This document shows positions 9,000 through 18,064 of a DNA stretch of 64,000 nucleotides, piece by piece. Where the stretch lies: assembly GCF_000178855.1 (NCBI RefSeq), contig NZ_ADVG01000004.1, forward strand, positions 1,922,001 to 1,986,000. The letters are read 5' to 3'. The translations under genes were made by a program, and so were the position numbers. The notes beneath the pieces were generated by a model, which made no database searches, had not been told where the DNA came from, and saw only the letters and a list, made by a program, of their open reading frames with translations. Origin of the DNA: Ktedonobacter racemifer DSM 44963. GTDB taxonomy: Bacteria > Chloroflexota > Ktedonobacteria > Ktedonobacterales > Ktedonobacteraceae. How positions within the stretch are numbered: the first letter of the stretch is position 1; each line of letters begins with the position of its first letter.

Positions 9000-9770
9000 A
9001 TGTCTGGGCAAAATTTGCATAAGACTATTATTGGAGGGTTGGCGGGAGTCTTGCTCTGCGCTCTCCTTCTGAGTGGGTGTGGTTCATCCCCCTCTCAAGG
9101 TACCGCTGCAAGTTCTACTCCTACGGCGACTAATTGTACCTCTTCTGCCCGTTTCAGGCCCGTGAGCGGGACGCTCAAGAGCGTTGACGGGAATACACTT
9201 TCTGTGATGAACCGACAGGGGAAAAGCGTCACTGCGCACCTCGAAAAGACGACACGCTTTACGCAAGAGAAAGCTGTAGCGGCCAGTGATGTGAAGGAAG
9301 GCGTGTTTGTCTCCGCTGTGGTGAAGCAAAATAGCGATAACAGCACGTACACGGCGACCCAGATCGTGCTTACCGATGGCAATAGTGGTGCGTTCAGGAA
9401 CAATCGGCAGCAGCGCGGCAACAACCCGAACGCGAACTGCGCGCCTGCTCGCCAGCGTACTCCCACTGGCAATGGCAATGGCAATGGTGGCGTGCGCACC
9501 AACGCCAATGGCACGCATACGTTGAGCGGGACCGTGGGACAACTAAACAATAATATATTGACGGTAACGGATACAAAGGGCGATGACTATACCATCAACC
9601 TGGCAAGCACCACAAACATTATGCAGATAAGTAGCGCGACCGTCTCTGACTTGAAAGCAGGCGAGACTGTAACCGTGACCGGAAGCACCGAGAAGGACGG
9701 CAGCGTTGACGCGCAAAACATCGCCATCCTGCCAGCCGGAAGCAATAGTCAATCCCCAGCAGGAAATTAA
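9000..9770 (+). CDS. Lipoprotein with two DUF5666 domains
   Basis: The 256 residues start at ATG 9000, with AAAAGGAGA at 8982-8990. A signal sequence ends in a lipobox (LLLSGCGSS), so it is anchored outside the membrane. Two similar beta-rich modules follow: SGTLKSVDGNTLSV at about residues 52-65 and SGTVGQLNNNILTVTD near residue 175. They are separated by an Asn/Gly/Thr-rich linker. Both fit DUF5666, a family of unknown biochemical role. The gene sits 23 bp before an efflux adaptor gene on the same strand, so it may be an accessory of that export system. A longer frame begins at 8847, but it lacks a ribosome site and would bury the signal peptide. Confidence 0.8.
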   Translation: MSGQNLHKTIIGGLAGVLLCALLLSGCGSSPSQGTAASSTPTATNCTSSARFRPVSGTLKSVDGNTLSVMNRQGKSVTAHLEKTTRFTQEKAVAASDVKEGVFVSAVVKQNSDNSTYTATQIVLTDGNSGAFRNNRQQRGNNPNANCAPARQRTPTGNGNGNGGVRTNANGTHTLSGTVGQLNNNILTVTDTKGDDYTINLASTTNIMQISSATVSDLKAGETVTVTGSTEKDGSVDAQNIAILPAGSNSQSPAGN

Positions 9771-9793
9771 TGGTGCACATTATTTTATGAAAG

Positions 9794-11437
9794 ATGAGAG
9801 ATATGGCTGAACAGATAGAAGATATTCCTTTGTTAGATGAAGAAGAGCCAGACCTGGATGGCCCGGAGGGCGAGGAGAAGGCGAGACGGCGTTTTCCGCG
9901 CTGGATGATCATTGTATCGGTCATCCTGATAGTCGTTTTGCTGGTGGGCGGCGTTCTCTACTGGCGCACAACGAAGCCTAAGCCCATTCAGTATACCCAG
10001 GTGACGGCGACGACCGGGAATATTAGCGTAAAGGTCTCCGCGACTGGTCCTGTGGCCGCGAACGCGCAGTATCCCTTGAACTTTGGCACCGCTGGCCAGA
10101 TCAGCGAGATCGATGTCCAGATTGGGCAACATGTGACCAAGGGGCAGAAATTGGCCAAGGTAGTTGTTGATACCACAACCCTTCAGGATAACATCGCGCA
10201 AGCGCAGCTGGATGTCAACTCGGCGCGTGATTCGCTGAACTCGGCCATCAACTCGGCTGGTACTGCCTGGAACAATGTGAGCAAGCAGCAAGGTGTCAAC
10301 ACTGCGAACTTGAATCTGGCATATGACCAGGAGCAGAGTGATTTGAGCAAGTGTAATGATGCTAATGCTCAAGTAACTTGTCAGCAAGCAAAGGATAAGT
10401 ACGCGCAGGCACAGAAGCAGGCGGATAGTAGCAATACATCGACGTATAACCAGGCAGTCTCGGCGCAGAATCAAGTCACCTCGGCGCAGGATAACCTGAA
10501 TAAAGCCCTGCTGTCGTTGACTATAGCCCAGCACGCCCTGGCGAATGCCAACACCAACGCTGTGCTCCAGTCCCCGGTTGACGCGACCGTAGCGACCATT
10601 AATGGAACGATTGGGCAGAACGTCTCCTCCTCTGGTAGCGTTAGCAGCAGTAGCGGTGGTGGTAGCAGTAGTAGTAGCAGCAGCAGCAGCAGTAGCAGCA
10701 GTAGCAGCCAGGGATTTATCATCCTGACGGATACGGGCAAGCTGATGGTCTCGGCACAGATCAACGAGGCCGATATTGGTAGCATCCAGGTTGGGCAGCC
10801 TGCGCAGTTTACGCTCGCGGCTTACCCCTCGCAGACCTTCCGCGCCTCGGTAGCTTCGATCAACACCATTGGCCAGGTGACCTCGAACGTTGTGAACTAT
10901 ACAGTCATGCTGGCGGTGGATAATCAGAGCATTGGCTCAGCCCGCGTCTATCCAGGCATGACGGCGACGGTCAATATCACCACCGCCCAGCGTATCGATG
11001 CCCTGCTCATTCCGGCCACCGCCTTGAGCTTCCCCAGTATTGCCTTACAGAGCGGAGAGATTGATCGCGCCCAGTATCTCTCGCTGCTGAGAAACAACCT
11101 GAACGGTTCATCCACCGGCGGCACTGGCGGCGCGCAGAGCGATACAAGGGTTATCCTGCAACTGAAAGATGGCAAGCTGACCCCCACCGTGATCAAGATT
11201 GGCCTGAATAACGGGCAGTATGTCGAGGTCCTCTCGGGCTTGAACGCGAACGACCAGGTAGTGACCGGCCAGACTGGTGGGAGCAGCACTACTTCAGGTA
11301 GTGGTACGGGCGGCAACGGTGGCCTCTTCCGCCTGGGCGGTGGTGGTGGCAACGGTGGCGCTGGCGGTCGTGGTGGCAATGGCGGTAACGGAGGTGCTGG
11401 CGGTAACGGAGGCACTGGTGGACGCGGAGGAAACTAA
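9794..11437 (+). CDS. MacA/HlyD-like periplasmic-adaptor-type membrane fusion protein
   Basis: The 547-residue protein has an acidic cytoplasmic N-terminus, one membrane helix (about residues 36-57), a biotinyl-lipoyl-like half-motif (ISEIDVQIGQHVTKGQKLAKV, about residues 108-128), a coiled-coil arm, the second lipoyl half, and beta-barrel domains. In MacAB-type systems this subunit links an ABC permease to the outside. The organism is probably monoderm, so it would act on the outer face of the single membrane. Oddities are a long poly-Ser run near residue 290 and a Gly/Asn-rich C-terminal tail of about 45 residues. ATG 9803 is an equally possible start. It is followed after 2 bp by the ATPase gene, so the three genes form an operon. 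Confidence 0.88.
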   Translation: MRDMAEQIEDIPLLDEEEPDLDGPEGEEKARRRFPRWMIIVSVILIVVLLVGGVLYWRTTKPKPIQYTQVTATTGNISVKVSATGPVAANAQYPLNFGTAGQISEIDVQIGQHVTKGQKLAKVVVDTTTLQDNIAQAQLDVNSARDSLNSAINSAGTAWNNVSKQQGVNTANLNLAYDQEQSDLSKCNDANAQVTCQQAKDKYAQAQKQADSSNTSTYNQAVSAQNQVTSAQDNLNKALLSLTIAQHALANANTNAVLQSPVDATVATINGTIGQNVSSSGSVSSSSGGGSSSSSSSSSSSSSSSQGFIILTDTGKLMVSAQINEADIGSIQVGQPAQFTLAAYPSQTFRASVASINTIGQVTSNVVNYTVMLAVDNQSIGSARVYPGMTATVNITTAQRIDALLIPATALSFPSIALQSGEIDRAQYLSLLRNNLNGSSTGGTGGAQSDTRVILQLKDGKLTPTVIKIGLNNGQYVEVLSGLNANDQVVTGQTGGSSTTSGSGTGGNGGLFRLGGGGGNGGAGGRGGNGGNGGAGGNGGTGGRGGN

Positions 11438-11439
11438 GC

Positions 11440-12237
11440 ATGCTAGATCAAGAACAGACTGTGGAAGTCTCGACCGCTGAAGAGAACGCGCCAATCATTC
11501 GCCTGGAGCGCCTCAAGAAGTCCTATAAAATGGGGCGGACGGAGGTGCAGGCCCTGCGCGGCGTCGATCTCTCGATCAAGAAGGGCGAGATGGTCGCGAT
11601 CATGGGGCCCTCCGGCTCGGGCAAGTCGACGTTGATGAATATCCTTGGCTGCCTGGATCGGCCTTCTGGCGGGAAATACTACCTGGATGGAATCTCCGTG
11701 AGCCAGATGAACAAAGGGGAGCTTGCGGACGTGCGCAACCAGAAGATTGGCTTTGTCTTTCAGAGCTTTAACCTGCTGTCCTGGATGAGTGCCTTCTCCA
11801 ATGTCGAGCTGCCACTGGTGTATGCTGGTGTCTCTACTGAGCGGCGCAAGAAACGGGCCTTGTGGGCCTTAAAGCTGGTTGGCCTGGGGAGCCGGGCCAA
11901 CCATCGACCAATGGAGCTCTCGGGTGGTCAGCAGCAGCGCGTCGCCATCGCGCGGGCGCTCGCTACCTCGCCAGCCATGATTCTGGCTGACGAGCCGACT
12001 GGCAATCTGGATACAAAAACAAGCACCCAGATCATGATGGTGCTCCAGAAGCTCAATGCACGTGGCATGACCATCATCCTGGTCACGCATGAGCCAGATA
12101 TCGCGAATTACTGCCACCGTAAAGTGGTGCTACGAGATGGAAAAATTCGCGAAGATAGCGTCAACGCCTTCCCCCTCTCCGCGCAGGAGCAGCTCGCTTC
12201 ATGGTCGGCACCCGACGAAACGGAGGAGTTACCATGA
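11440..12237 (+). CDS. ABC transporter ATP-binding protein (MacB/LolD type)
   Basis: The 265 residues contain a full nucleotide-binding domain: Walker A GPSGSGKST near residue 60, a Q-loop in FVFQSFNLL, the signature LSGGQQQR near residue 160, Walker B MILADEPTGNLD, and the H-loop HEPD. The sequence type is that of MacB/LolD/FtsE-like exporters. The gene overlaps the permease gene by 4 bp (ATGA at 12234-12237), which implies translational coupling. Together with the upstream adaptor it should power export of a peptide, lipid or small drug. The substrate is not evident. Confidence 0.95.
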   Translation: MLDQEQTVEVSTAEENAPIIRLERLKKSYKMGRTEVQALRGVDLSIKKGEMVAIMGPSGSGKSTLMNILGCLDRPSGGKYYLDGISVSQMNKGELADVRNQKIGFVFQSFNLLSWMSAFSNVELPLVYAGVSTERRKKRALWALKLVGLGSRANHRPMELSGGQQQRVAIARALATSPAMILADEPTGNLDTKTSTQIMMVLQKLNARGMTIILVTHEPDIANYCHRKVVLRDGKIREDSVNAFPLSAQEQLASWSAPDETEELP

Positions 12238-13649
12238 ACACGCCAGAAGAGCAGCAAGAGATCATGCTTGAGGATCAGGACACGATAAAAATACCAGCCT
12301 TCGACCCGCCTGAAGAGTTTGCCTTTGTGGATCAAGAGACGGCGAAGATCACGCCACCCCTCGCAACCTCCCCTCTGGAGCGCAAGGGACCTGGCGAGGG
12401 GCGACTGAGGCGCCGGCGAGGAACCCTGGCCCTGTACCAGAGCTTCTCAAGTGCCGTGGTGGCCTTACGTGCTAATAAGATGCGCTCGCTCTTGACCTCG
12501 CTGGGTATCATCATTGGCGTGGGGGCGGTCATTGTCATGGTCTCGGTGAGCCAGAGCAACGCCGCGGTCATCAACCAGCGCCTCTCGACGCTTAATCCGA
12601 ACGAGCTCGTTATTCGCTCGGGAAGTGCCAATTCGAGCGGCGTTCGCCAGGGCCAGGGTTCGCTGCAGACGCTCACGCAGGCAGACGCCGACGCGCTCTC
12701 TTCACGTGTACCCAACGTCTCGGCGGTCAGCCCTATTGCGAACGCCAGCGGCCAGGTGATTTTCCAGGGCCAGAACTGGGCATCGACCATCCAGGGCGTC
12801 TATCCCTCGTTCCAGACAATCAATAGCTGGCAGATGCAGGAGGGCAACTTCATTTCAGACACGGACGAGCAGAGTGGTGGTGCCGTCGCCGTCATCGGCC
12901 AGACCGTCGCGGACAATTTGTTCACACCCCAGGGAGTTGACCCGCTGGGACAGCAAATTCGTATCCGCAACGTCCCCTTTACCGTTGTGGGCGTGCTGGC
13001 CTCAAAAGGCGCCAGCGCGGGCCAGCAGGATGCCGACGATGTCGTCTACGTACCCTTCAGTACCGCGCAGAGACGCCTCACCGGGTCCCAGTTTGCCAGC
13101 TCAATTGACGTGCTGGTCAGCGACCAATCCCACATGACCGACGCCCAGAGCGCCGTTCAGCAGGTATTGGAGCAACAGCACCATATTGGTGATCCAGCCT
13201 CCGACGACTTTGTGATCCAGAACCAGGCGCAGGTCCTGGACACAGTCCAGACGACGACGCAGGCCCTGACCTTCCTGCTGGTGAGCGTAGCGGCCATCTC
13301 CTTGCTGGTGGGTGGCATTGGTATCATGAACATCATGCTCGTCTCAGTCACCGAGCGCACGCGTGAGATTGGTATCCGCATGGCCATCGGGGCGCGCCCT
13401 CGTGATGTCATGACCCAGTTTCTGATCGAGGCCCTGATGCTCAGCGCGCTCGGCGGCCTGGTAGGAATTCTTATAGGCATAGGAGGTGGGTTTCTCATTG
13501 CCCTCTTCACGAATGTGCCTTTTGTCCTGAGTCCGCTGGCAGTTCTGCTGGCCTTCGGCTTCTCCGCTGGTGTCGGCGTCGTCTTCGGCTTCTACCCGGC
13601 CCAACGCGCCGCCCAGCTCGACCCCATCGTCGCCTTGCGTACTGAGTGA
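12234..13649 (+). CDS. MacB-like ABC transporter permease
   Basis: From ATG 12234 (GGAGGAG ahead) the protein has 471 residues. An unusually long cytoplasmic N-terminus of about 70 residues precedes the first membrane helix (SLLTSLGIIIGVGAVIVMVS). A large extracellular MacB_PCD domain follows, and the last three helices form an FtsX domain carrying the family motif TERTREIGIRMAIGARPRDV near residue 375. It forms the membrane part of the exporter with the preceding ATPase and adaptor. The upstream in-frame start at 12201 lies inside the ATPase gene and lacks a ribosome site. Confidence 0.94.
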   Translation: MNTPEEQQEIMLEDQDTIKIPAFDPPEEFAFVDQETAKITPPLATSPLERKGPGEGRLRRRRGTLALYQSFSSAVVALRANKMRSLLTSLGIIIGVGAVIVMVSVSQSNAAVINQRLSTLNPNELVIRSGSANSSGVRQGQGSLQTLTQADADALSSRVPNVSAVSPIANASGQVIFQGQNWASTIQGVYPSFQTINSWQMQEGNFISDTDEQSGGAVAVIGQTVADNLFTPQGVDPLGQQIRIRNVPFTVVGVLASKGASAGQQDADDVVYVPFSTAQRRLTGSQFASSIDVLVSDQSHMTDAQSAVQQVLEQQHHIGDPASDDFVIQNQAQVLDTVQTTTQALTFLLVSVAAISLLVGGIGIMNIMLVSVTERTREIGIRMAIGARPRDVMTQFLIEALMLSALGGLVGILIGIGGGFLIALFTNVPFVLSPLAVLLAFGFSAGVGVVFGFYPAQRAAQLDPIVALRTE

Positions 13650-13663
13650 AGATACTTTACAGG

Positions 13664-13710
13664 TGAGGCGTTACCGGCATATGCCGGTAACGCCTCATTT
13701 TTCGTTTTTT
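13664..13710 (+). terminator. Intrinsic terminator of the efflux operon
   Basis: A perfect 34-nt palindrome (13664-13697, TGAGGCGTTACCGGCAT and its complement) is followed by TTTTTCGTTTTTT. It is one of the few hairpins in this window with a clear U-tract. Confidence 0.9.
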
Positions 13711-14184
13711 ACTCTTCAGCAGCAGGTCTTACAGGGCGCTTGAAGTAGTGGAACGGGGTCCAGTTTCCACACGGTTCCCAATGATCGGCCATCATCTCGT
13801 CGATAATCGCGTTACGGTTGAGGCCAATGCGACGGGCTCCCACTGCTGGATGTTCCCGGGATTCCAGGGGCGCTGACAATACAGAGCAAATGCGGCGACA
13901 TCCGTGAGTTCCCAACCCGCCTTGCCTGCTTCTTGCAAAATGGCCATCTCGTCGAAGGCTGAGGCGCTAAACGTGCGGCGCTGCATTTCTCCCCCTGCGA
14001 CTCGTTCGCGGGCAGTCACGCGCTCTTCAGCGTACACATCTGGAGGCCCAAAAGCTTCCAGAGGCGTTTCCCCGCTTTCCGCCAGGTGACTTTCTACCTC
14101 AGCGAGAATCTCACTTATCTGGTGATTGTCCAACCCATAGCGTTGGAGACAGGCGGAAAGCCGCTCAAGATATGTATCAGTCAT
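13709..14184 (-). pseudogene. PadR-associated HAAS-like protein gene, frameshifted
   Basis: Two overlapping minus-strand frames make sense only when joined. The first (14184 down to about 13865) begins MTDTYLERLSACLQRYGLDN, like the HAAS-type helical domains encoded beside PadR regulators, and runs on through a DUF4177-like segment (AILQEAGKAGWELTDV). The second (about 13870 to 13709) supplies the expected ending (IIDEMMADHWEPCGNWTPFH then a FKRP tail). A single-base indel near 13865 would restore one protein of about 157 residues. The start overlaps the PadR stop by 4 bp (ATGA), so the two were co-translated. This could be real decay or a sequencing error. Confidence 0.65.
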
Positions 14185-14525
14185 TCTTGTTTCTCTCCTC
14201 TTGGATAGATTAATGTTGCGACATGCTCAGTGAAGGATGTCCAATCTCCCGCTTGTTCTTTAAAGGTGTGATTCCCTTGTTGTGTCAGGGTGTAGTACTT
14301 GCGCCCTGGCCCTTGTTCTCCAGCTGTCCATCGGCTTGTGACCAGGCCAGCTTCCTCGAGCCGTGCCAGGAGGGGATACAACGTGCCTCCTTTAATGTGT
14401 CCCAGCCCTGCTTGCTCCAGGCGCTGCGTGATGGCGTACCCATAGTATTCGCCATCGGCAAGCACTCCCAGAACGCAGAGATCCAGGACCCCGCGAAGCC
14501 ATTGTGTTCGTCTTTCTGCTTTCAT
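14181..14525 (-). CDS. PadR family transcriptional regulator
   Basis: The 114 residues match short PadR proteins: a winged helix with GVLADGEYYGYAITQRLEQ (about residues 21-39) and the wing motif KGGTLYPLLARLEEAGLV. The family represses by binding as a dimer, usually releasing DNA on binding a small hydrophobic compound. A cluster of CAATCTAGAT/TAGATTGC half-sites lies just upstream (14541-14583), as expected for autoregulation. It forms an operon with the frameshifted HAAS-like gene. The beta-lactamase-like gene is divergent and 200 bp away, and could share control. Confidence 0.93.
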   Translation of the reverse strand: MKAERRTQWLRGVLDLCVLGVLADGEYYGYAITQRLEQAGLGHIKGGTLYPLLARLEEAGLVTSRWTAGEQGPGRKYYTLTQQGNHTFKEQAGDWTSFTEHVATLIYPRGEKQE

Positions 14526-14540
14526 GGCTATATAGTATCA

Positions 14541-14583
14541 CAATCTAGATAGTAAAGCAATATAGATTGCGCTGCAATCTAGA
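14541..14583. promoter_or_regulatory. Probable PadR operator cluster
   Basis: GCAATATAGATTGC (14557-14570) is a near-perfect palindrome, flanked by CAATCTAGAT (14541-14550) and GCAATCTAGA (14574-14583). There are thus at least three copies of the CAATCTA half-site directly upstream of the PadR start at 14525. A regular dimer-binding array is likely. Confidence 0.65.
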
Positions 14584-14729
14584 GAAGGAACGACGTGTGC
14601 TAGAACAGGAATTTAGTCCCTGTTTTGGCTGCATGAGCTAATTATTGATAGAATCTTGAATGTTCCTTCGCGTATTTTTATGTAATTATATGTATGATTC
14701 TATCAAAATTAGAAGGGTAGGACGGCTTG

Positions 14730-16592
14730 ATGATGAGGCATATTTCCAGACGAACGATGAGGCTCCTTCTCCTTATGGTAATGTTTGGCGGTTCGGCACT
14801 TTTGTACTCTGGCTGCGTCTTTCGTGGCGCCAATACAGTAATCACAAATGCAAATAATGGAGCCAACCAGTGGGCTGGTGAAAGCAAAGTTACCGCGCCA
14901 GACTTTGACTTCTCGGTGCCAGAAGCCCAGGCGTTGAGCGTCTCCCCACTCTTTGAGCGTTACACTCAGAACCATGGAGGGGCGATAAACCTGGGAGCCC
15001 CGCTGACCGCTGCGTTTCCTACAGACCAGGGGTGGCTGCAGTTCTTTGCATCGGGCGCGTTGCTCCTGCCAGTAAGTCAGCAGGGGCATACGCAAAGGAA
15101 CGAGGCCTCGCTGGTTGCATTAAGCAAGAATGGCGTGAAGGACGCCAATACGGGAATCGTGCGCCTGCCGCTGCTCCAGGCCTTGCTTACGGCTGGCAGC
15201 CAGGTGCCCCTTGGTGGTGATAAGAGCCACTTTACTTATATTGATCTACGCAAGGCAACCAGTCCCGACCTCATGCTGGCGGCGCCAGCGGCGGGTCAAA
15301 CCGCTACGGCCTCTGTGAGTGGGAAGGGCATCTTCGTCAAGGGAGGTACACGCGCCGGACAGGATGTGGGCCATTTCATTCCACAGCCGTTCTGGAGCTA
15401 TGTCAATCGTTCTGATGCCTCGCCTGACGGTTGGAAAACGGATTTTGGTCCACCACTTACGGAGGCGCTTTCTCTGAGCATTACGAAGGATGGTGGCACT
15501 CATCACCTGTTGGTGCAGGCATTTGAGCGCGATGGGTTGGTACTCGATCAAGGCATCGTGGACGCCTCGGGTCAGCCTCAGGTCCAACGCCTCGCTACTG
15601 GCACGGACTATGTGCATACCATTGGCCTGCCTGCCGTCGCGATTAGCGCCAAGCAGACGATCTGGGCGCAAGGAGATACAGCCCTCCTCTCCGCTCCAAG
15701 TGCGGGCCAGGCGGTGGCGCACGTCGGGCAGAATTTCCCGCTGACCCTACTCGGCGATACGAAATGGGACACAGGCATGCTCTGGTACCATATACAATGG
15801 GCAGCGCCAAAAGGTGGTGGAGAGGGATGGGTGCCAGCGAACGCCATTACCTTCACCGCGCCTGGCAATGCACCGAGCCGGGCCTCAATGGACGCGCTTT
15901 CACCAGCTCTGGCAACGTATCTTGCCGGGATCGGCAACAATGCGGGTGCCGTGGTCTACGACGTGTCGCGCCAGCGTTATTATACCTATAATGACAATGC
16001 TCAATTCATCGTAGCCAGCTCAATGAAAGTGCCCATTATGTTGACGTTCTTCGATACACTTGAACAACAGGGGCGTGAGCCGAATGATGACGAGATGAAT
16101 CGTCTGACGACCATGATTGAGAACTCCGATAACGACTCGGCCTCGGCCCTCTTCTTTGATAAGATCGGTGGTGCGGCAGGGATTGCAAGTTATATGCAAA
16201 AGATTGGCGTGAGTGGGCTCAATCCGAGTGACGATGCCTGGGGATACAGTACAATTACGCCGCAGACCATGGTGAATCTGCTGACGCTCCTCCAGGAAGG
16301 CAAAATCCTGACGGCCCACGACCGCGATATCGCGCTCAACCTGATGGAGCATATTGAATCCGATCAGCGGTTCGGGGTCGGAGATAGCGCGCCCGATGGA
16401 GCCACTGTGGCGATGAAAGACGGCTGGGTGCCTGGACCCGATGATCAGTGGGCCGTGAACTCTTCTGGCATCGTGACTCTGGGCCAGGAGACCTATATCA
16501 TCTCCATTTATACAGAGGAAAGTGCCTCTTTAGAGGATGGGCAGGCCATTGTGCAGCACGTCTGCGACACTGTTGCCTCACTGCTTATCTAG
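14730..16592 (+). CDS. Class A beta-lactamase-like serine hydrolase lipoprotein
   Basis: About 620 residues start at ATG 14730 (TTG 14727 and ATG 14733 are alternatives). A signal peptide ends in a lipobox (LLYSGCVF). The middle part, including a possible SH3-like segment near residues 310-380, is not a recognised enzyme domain. The last 220 residues form a beta-lactamase2 fold: SSMK (SxxK, near residue 431) with the nucleophile serine, an NSDND motif matching SDN, and KDGW in place of KTG. Such large extracellular proteins usually act in cell-wall remodelling or as penicillin-binding-like peptidases; antibiotic resistance cannot be assumed. The next gene is convergent, about 30 bp beyond the stop. 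Confidence 0.82.
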   Translation: MMRHISRRTMRLLLLMVMFGGSALLYSGCVFRGANTVITNANNGANQWAGESKVTAPDFDFSVPEAQALSVSPLFERYTQNHGGAINLGAPLTAAFPTDQGWLQFFASGALLLPVSQQGHTQRNEASLVALSKNGVKDANTGIVRLPLLQALLTAGSQVPLGGDKSHFTYIDLRKATSPDLMLAAPAAGQTATASVSGKGIFVKGGTRAGQDVGHFIPQPFWSYVNRSDASPDGWKTDFGPPLTEALSLSITKDGGTHHLLVQAFERDGLVLDQGIVDASGQPQVQRLATGTDYVHTIGLPAVAISAKQTIWAQGDTALLSAPSAGQAVAHVGQNFPLTLLGDTKWDTGMLWYHIQWAAPKGGGEGWVPANAITFTAPGNAPSRASMDALSPALATYLAGIGNNAGAVVYDVSRQRYYTYNDNAQFIVASSMKVPIMLTFFDTLEQQGREPNDDEMNRLTTMIENSDNDSASALFFDKIGGAAGIASYMQKIGVSGLNPSDDAWGYSTITPQTMVNLLTLLQEGKILTAHDRDIALNLMEHIESDQRFGVGDSAPDGATVAMKDGWVPGPDDQWAVNSSGIVTLGQETYIISIYTEESASLEDGQAIVQHVCDTVASLLI

Positions 16593-16622
16593 ATGTCGGC
16601 GTTGGCCGCCTCTATTCTGGTC

Positions 16623-17591
16623 TCAATGTATCCGTAGGTCTTTCCCAGCCCGCAATTCCTTCTCGTAGGTGTGGTATTGGAAGAGGGTGTGCATTCCAGC
16701 GCGCTCATAGAGGCGGAAGGCGCCAGTTGAACTGAGCGTGTCAACGTTCAATGTCATTTTGTGCATACCGCGCTGATAAAACTCTCGCTGTATGTGGCGT
16801 AAGAGCCTCATACCCAGCCCTTGCTTGCGCCAGGAATGCCGGACGCCCAGGTGACCAATCCACCCCTGGTCACCCATCGTCTCGCCGCTCACAAGCCCTG
16901 CGACCTTGTTCCCATCCCAGGCTAAGAACATCAAGGTCGCTTCAGAGATCTTCCGTCGCCGCCACTCCTCGAAGGCCAGACGAACGTGTCCGCGCTCATC
17001 CTGTGCGATCTCCTCATCGGCTTCATAGCAGGCCTGGGCATCTTCCTGAGGGCGAAATGGGCGTATCACGATTCCATCGCCTGGCATAGCTGGCACTGGC
17101 GCAGCGTCCAGGTCAAGTTGCATATGGGCGAAGCTGTAGATCTTCTTATAGTCTTTGTGTTCCAGGAGTCGCTGCGCCCTCTGATTGCGCTCGCTGATCC
17201 AGCTTGCCCCCATGGTGACGCGTGTGCCTGGCGGGGCTGCGGCGACCCATTCCCCGGCCCTCATTTCAGCGCAATGAAGCAGAAATCCACCGATGCCACT
17301 CCCAGTGTACTCGGGTAGCAGCCACACGTTGGCAAAGAGCCGGACGTGTCCACTCCCCCTGGCACAGGCATAGCCTATGATGTGTCCGCTTGATGTTCCT
17401 ACCACCCACGTATCGGTCAAGAGATTGAAGCCCTCTGCGTGCCAACTCCTCCAGAGGTTCTGCCTCTCAGAGAGCGGCTTCCCAAAATCCGCCATTTCCT
17501 GGGCGATAAGCACCTGCAAGACCGCCTCCAGGTCGCCTGTTATAGCTGGGCGAACCCAGAAATCATCGGGAAGAGCGACTGCCTTCGTCAT
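16623..17591 (-). CDS. Tandem GNAT N-acetyltransferase
   Basis: The 322 residues contain two GNAT-like halves. The N-terminal half (about residues 10-150) has a degenerate acetyl-CoA loop (LPEYTGSGIGGFLLH). The C-terminal half (about 170-310) carries a full motif A (LGVRHSWRKQGLGMRLLRHI). Two-domain GNATs of this type occur in mycothiol synthase and in many uncharacterised actinobacterial and Chloroflexota proteins. The acceptor is unknown. The 140 bp upstream (17592-17730) hold only A/T-rich sequence that probably contains its promoter. Confidence 0.87.
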   Translation of the reverse strand: MTKAVALPDDFWVRPAITGDLEAVLQVLIAQEMADFGKPLSERQNLWRSWHAEGFNLLTDTWVVGTSSGHIIGYACARGSGHVRLFANVWLLPEYTGSGIGGFLLHCAEMRAGEWVAAAPPGTRVTMGASWISERNQRAQRLLEHKDYKKIYSFAHMQLDLDAAPVPAMPGDGIVIRPFRPQEDAQACYEADEEIAQDERGHVRLAFEEWRRRKISEATLMFLAWDGNKVAGLVSGETMGDQGWIGHLGVRHSWRKQGLGMRLLRHIQREFYQRGMHKMTLNVDTLSSTGAFRLYERAGMHTLFQYHTYEKELRAGKDLRIH

Positions 17592-17730
17592 CTAAGCACT
17601 CCTTGCCGTAACCATTTATGATATATCCATAACAGATATATTAAGGTAGAGGAGCACTTTCGTCAAGGGCATGTAGGGTCTAAGCTTGCTTGAAGCTACG
17701 TAATCGACGTTTACACATGTTTTTAACTTT

Positions 17731-17830
17731 TTATTTTATTGAGATGTTGAGTCGTTCCTGGACGAGGTTCGCAACCTTCGCCTGTTCTGCTTCCCAGGTC
17801 CTCCAGACAGACTGCTAGTACAGATCTCCC
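17731..17830 (-). pseudogene. 3' remnant of the DUF5946-like gene split by the ISAs1 element
   Basis: Reading the minus strand through the left target duplication continues the frame of the 5' part at 21541-21959. It gives MGDLY, a TAG at 17815-17817, and then QSVWRTWEAEQAKVANLV and a further 10 residues to a TAA at 17731-17733. The W..W..E pattern fits the C-terminal end expected for this family. The TAG means the gene also carries a nonsense change or a small indel at the junction. Confidence 0.6.
17821..17830. repeat. Left target-site duplication of the ISAs1 element
   Basis: CAGATCTCCC occurs here and again at 21531-21540, immediately outside the inverted ends. Ten base pairs is within the 8-10 bp range of the ISAs1 family. 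There is one extra C between the left copy and the inverted repeat. Confidence 0.85.
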
Positions 17831-18064
17831 CCAGGGCTGTTGCAAAGTTCATCAGTCGCTCTCATGCGGCCATGTGTGCCAACGCTTTGTCGAACTGATA
17901 GCTAAACGTCCGTTGTGCATGGGGCAGATTGGTTTCGCCCCGACGAGCCATCAAGCCAATGGCCGTGTTGTTGAGTAAAGCGAGCACATGAGGGGCATGG
18001 CCCATTCGCAGCTGAGAATGATCTTCTTGAAAGGTCCGGTCTCGGCGATAATGTAAGCCATTCT

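Noticed and set aside
10640..10710. Repetitive AGC/AGT tract that could suggest a CRISPR or tandem repeat array
   Set aside because: It encodes a poly-Ser linker within the adaptor protein; there are no spacer-like units. No CRISPR array was seen anywhere in the window.
10940..11430. Pro-rich minus-strand frame opposite the adaptor's Gly-rich tail
   Set aside because: Arises from the complement of Gly codons; it is low-complexity and has no start signals.
14730..16592. Calling the class A-like protein an antibiotic-resistance beta-lactamase
   Set aside because: The motifs fit the fold, but length, lipoprotein anchor and KDG in place of KTG are more like wall-remodelling enzymes; resistance is unsupported.
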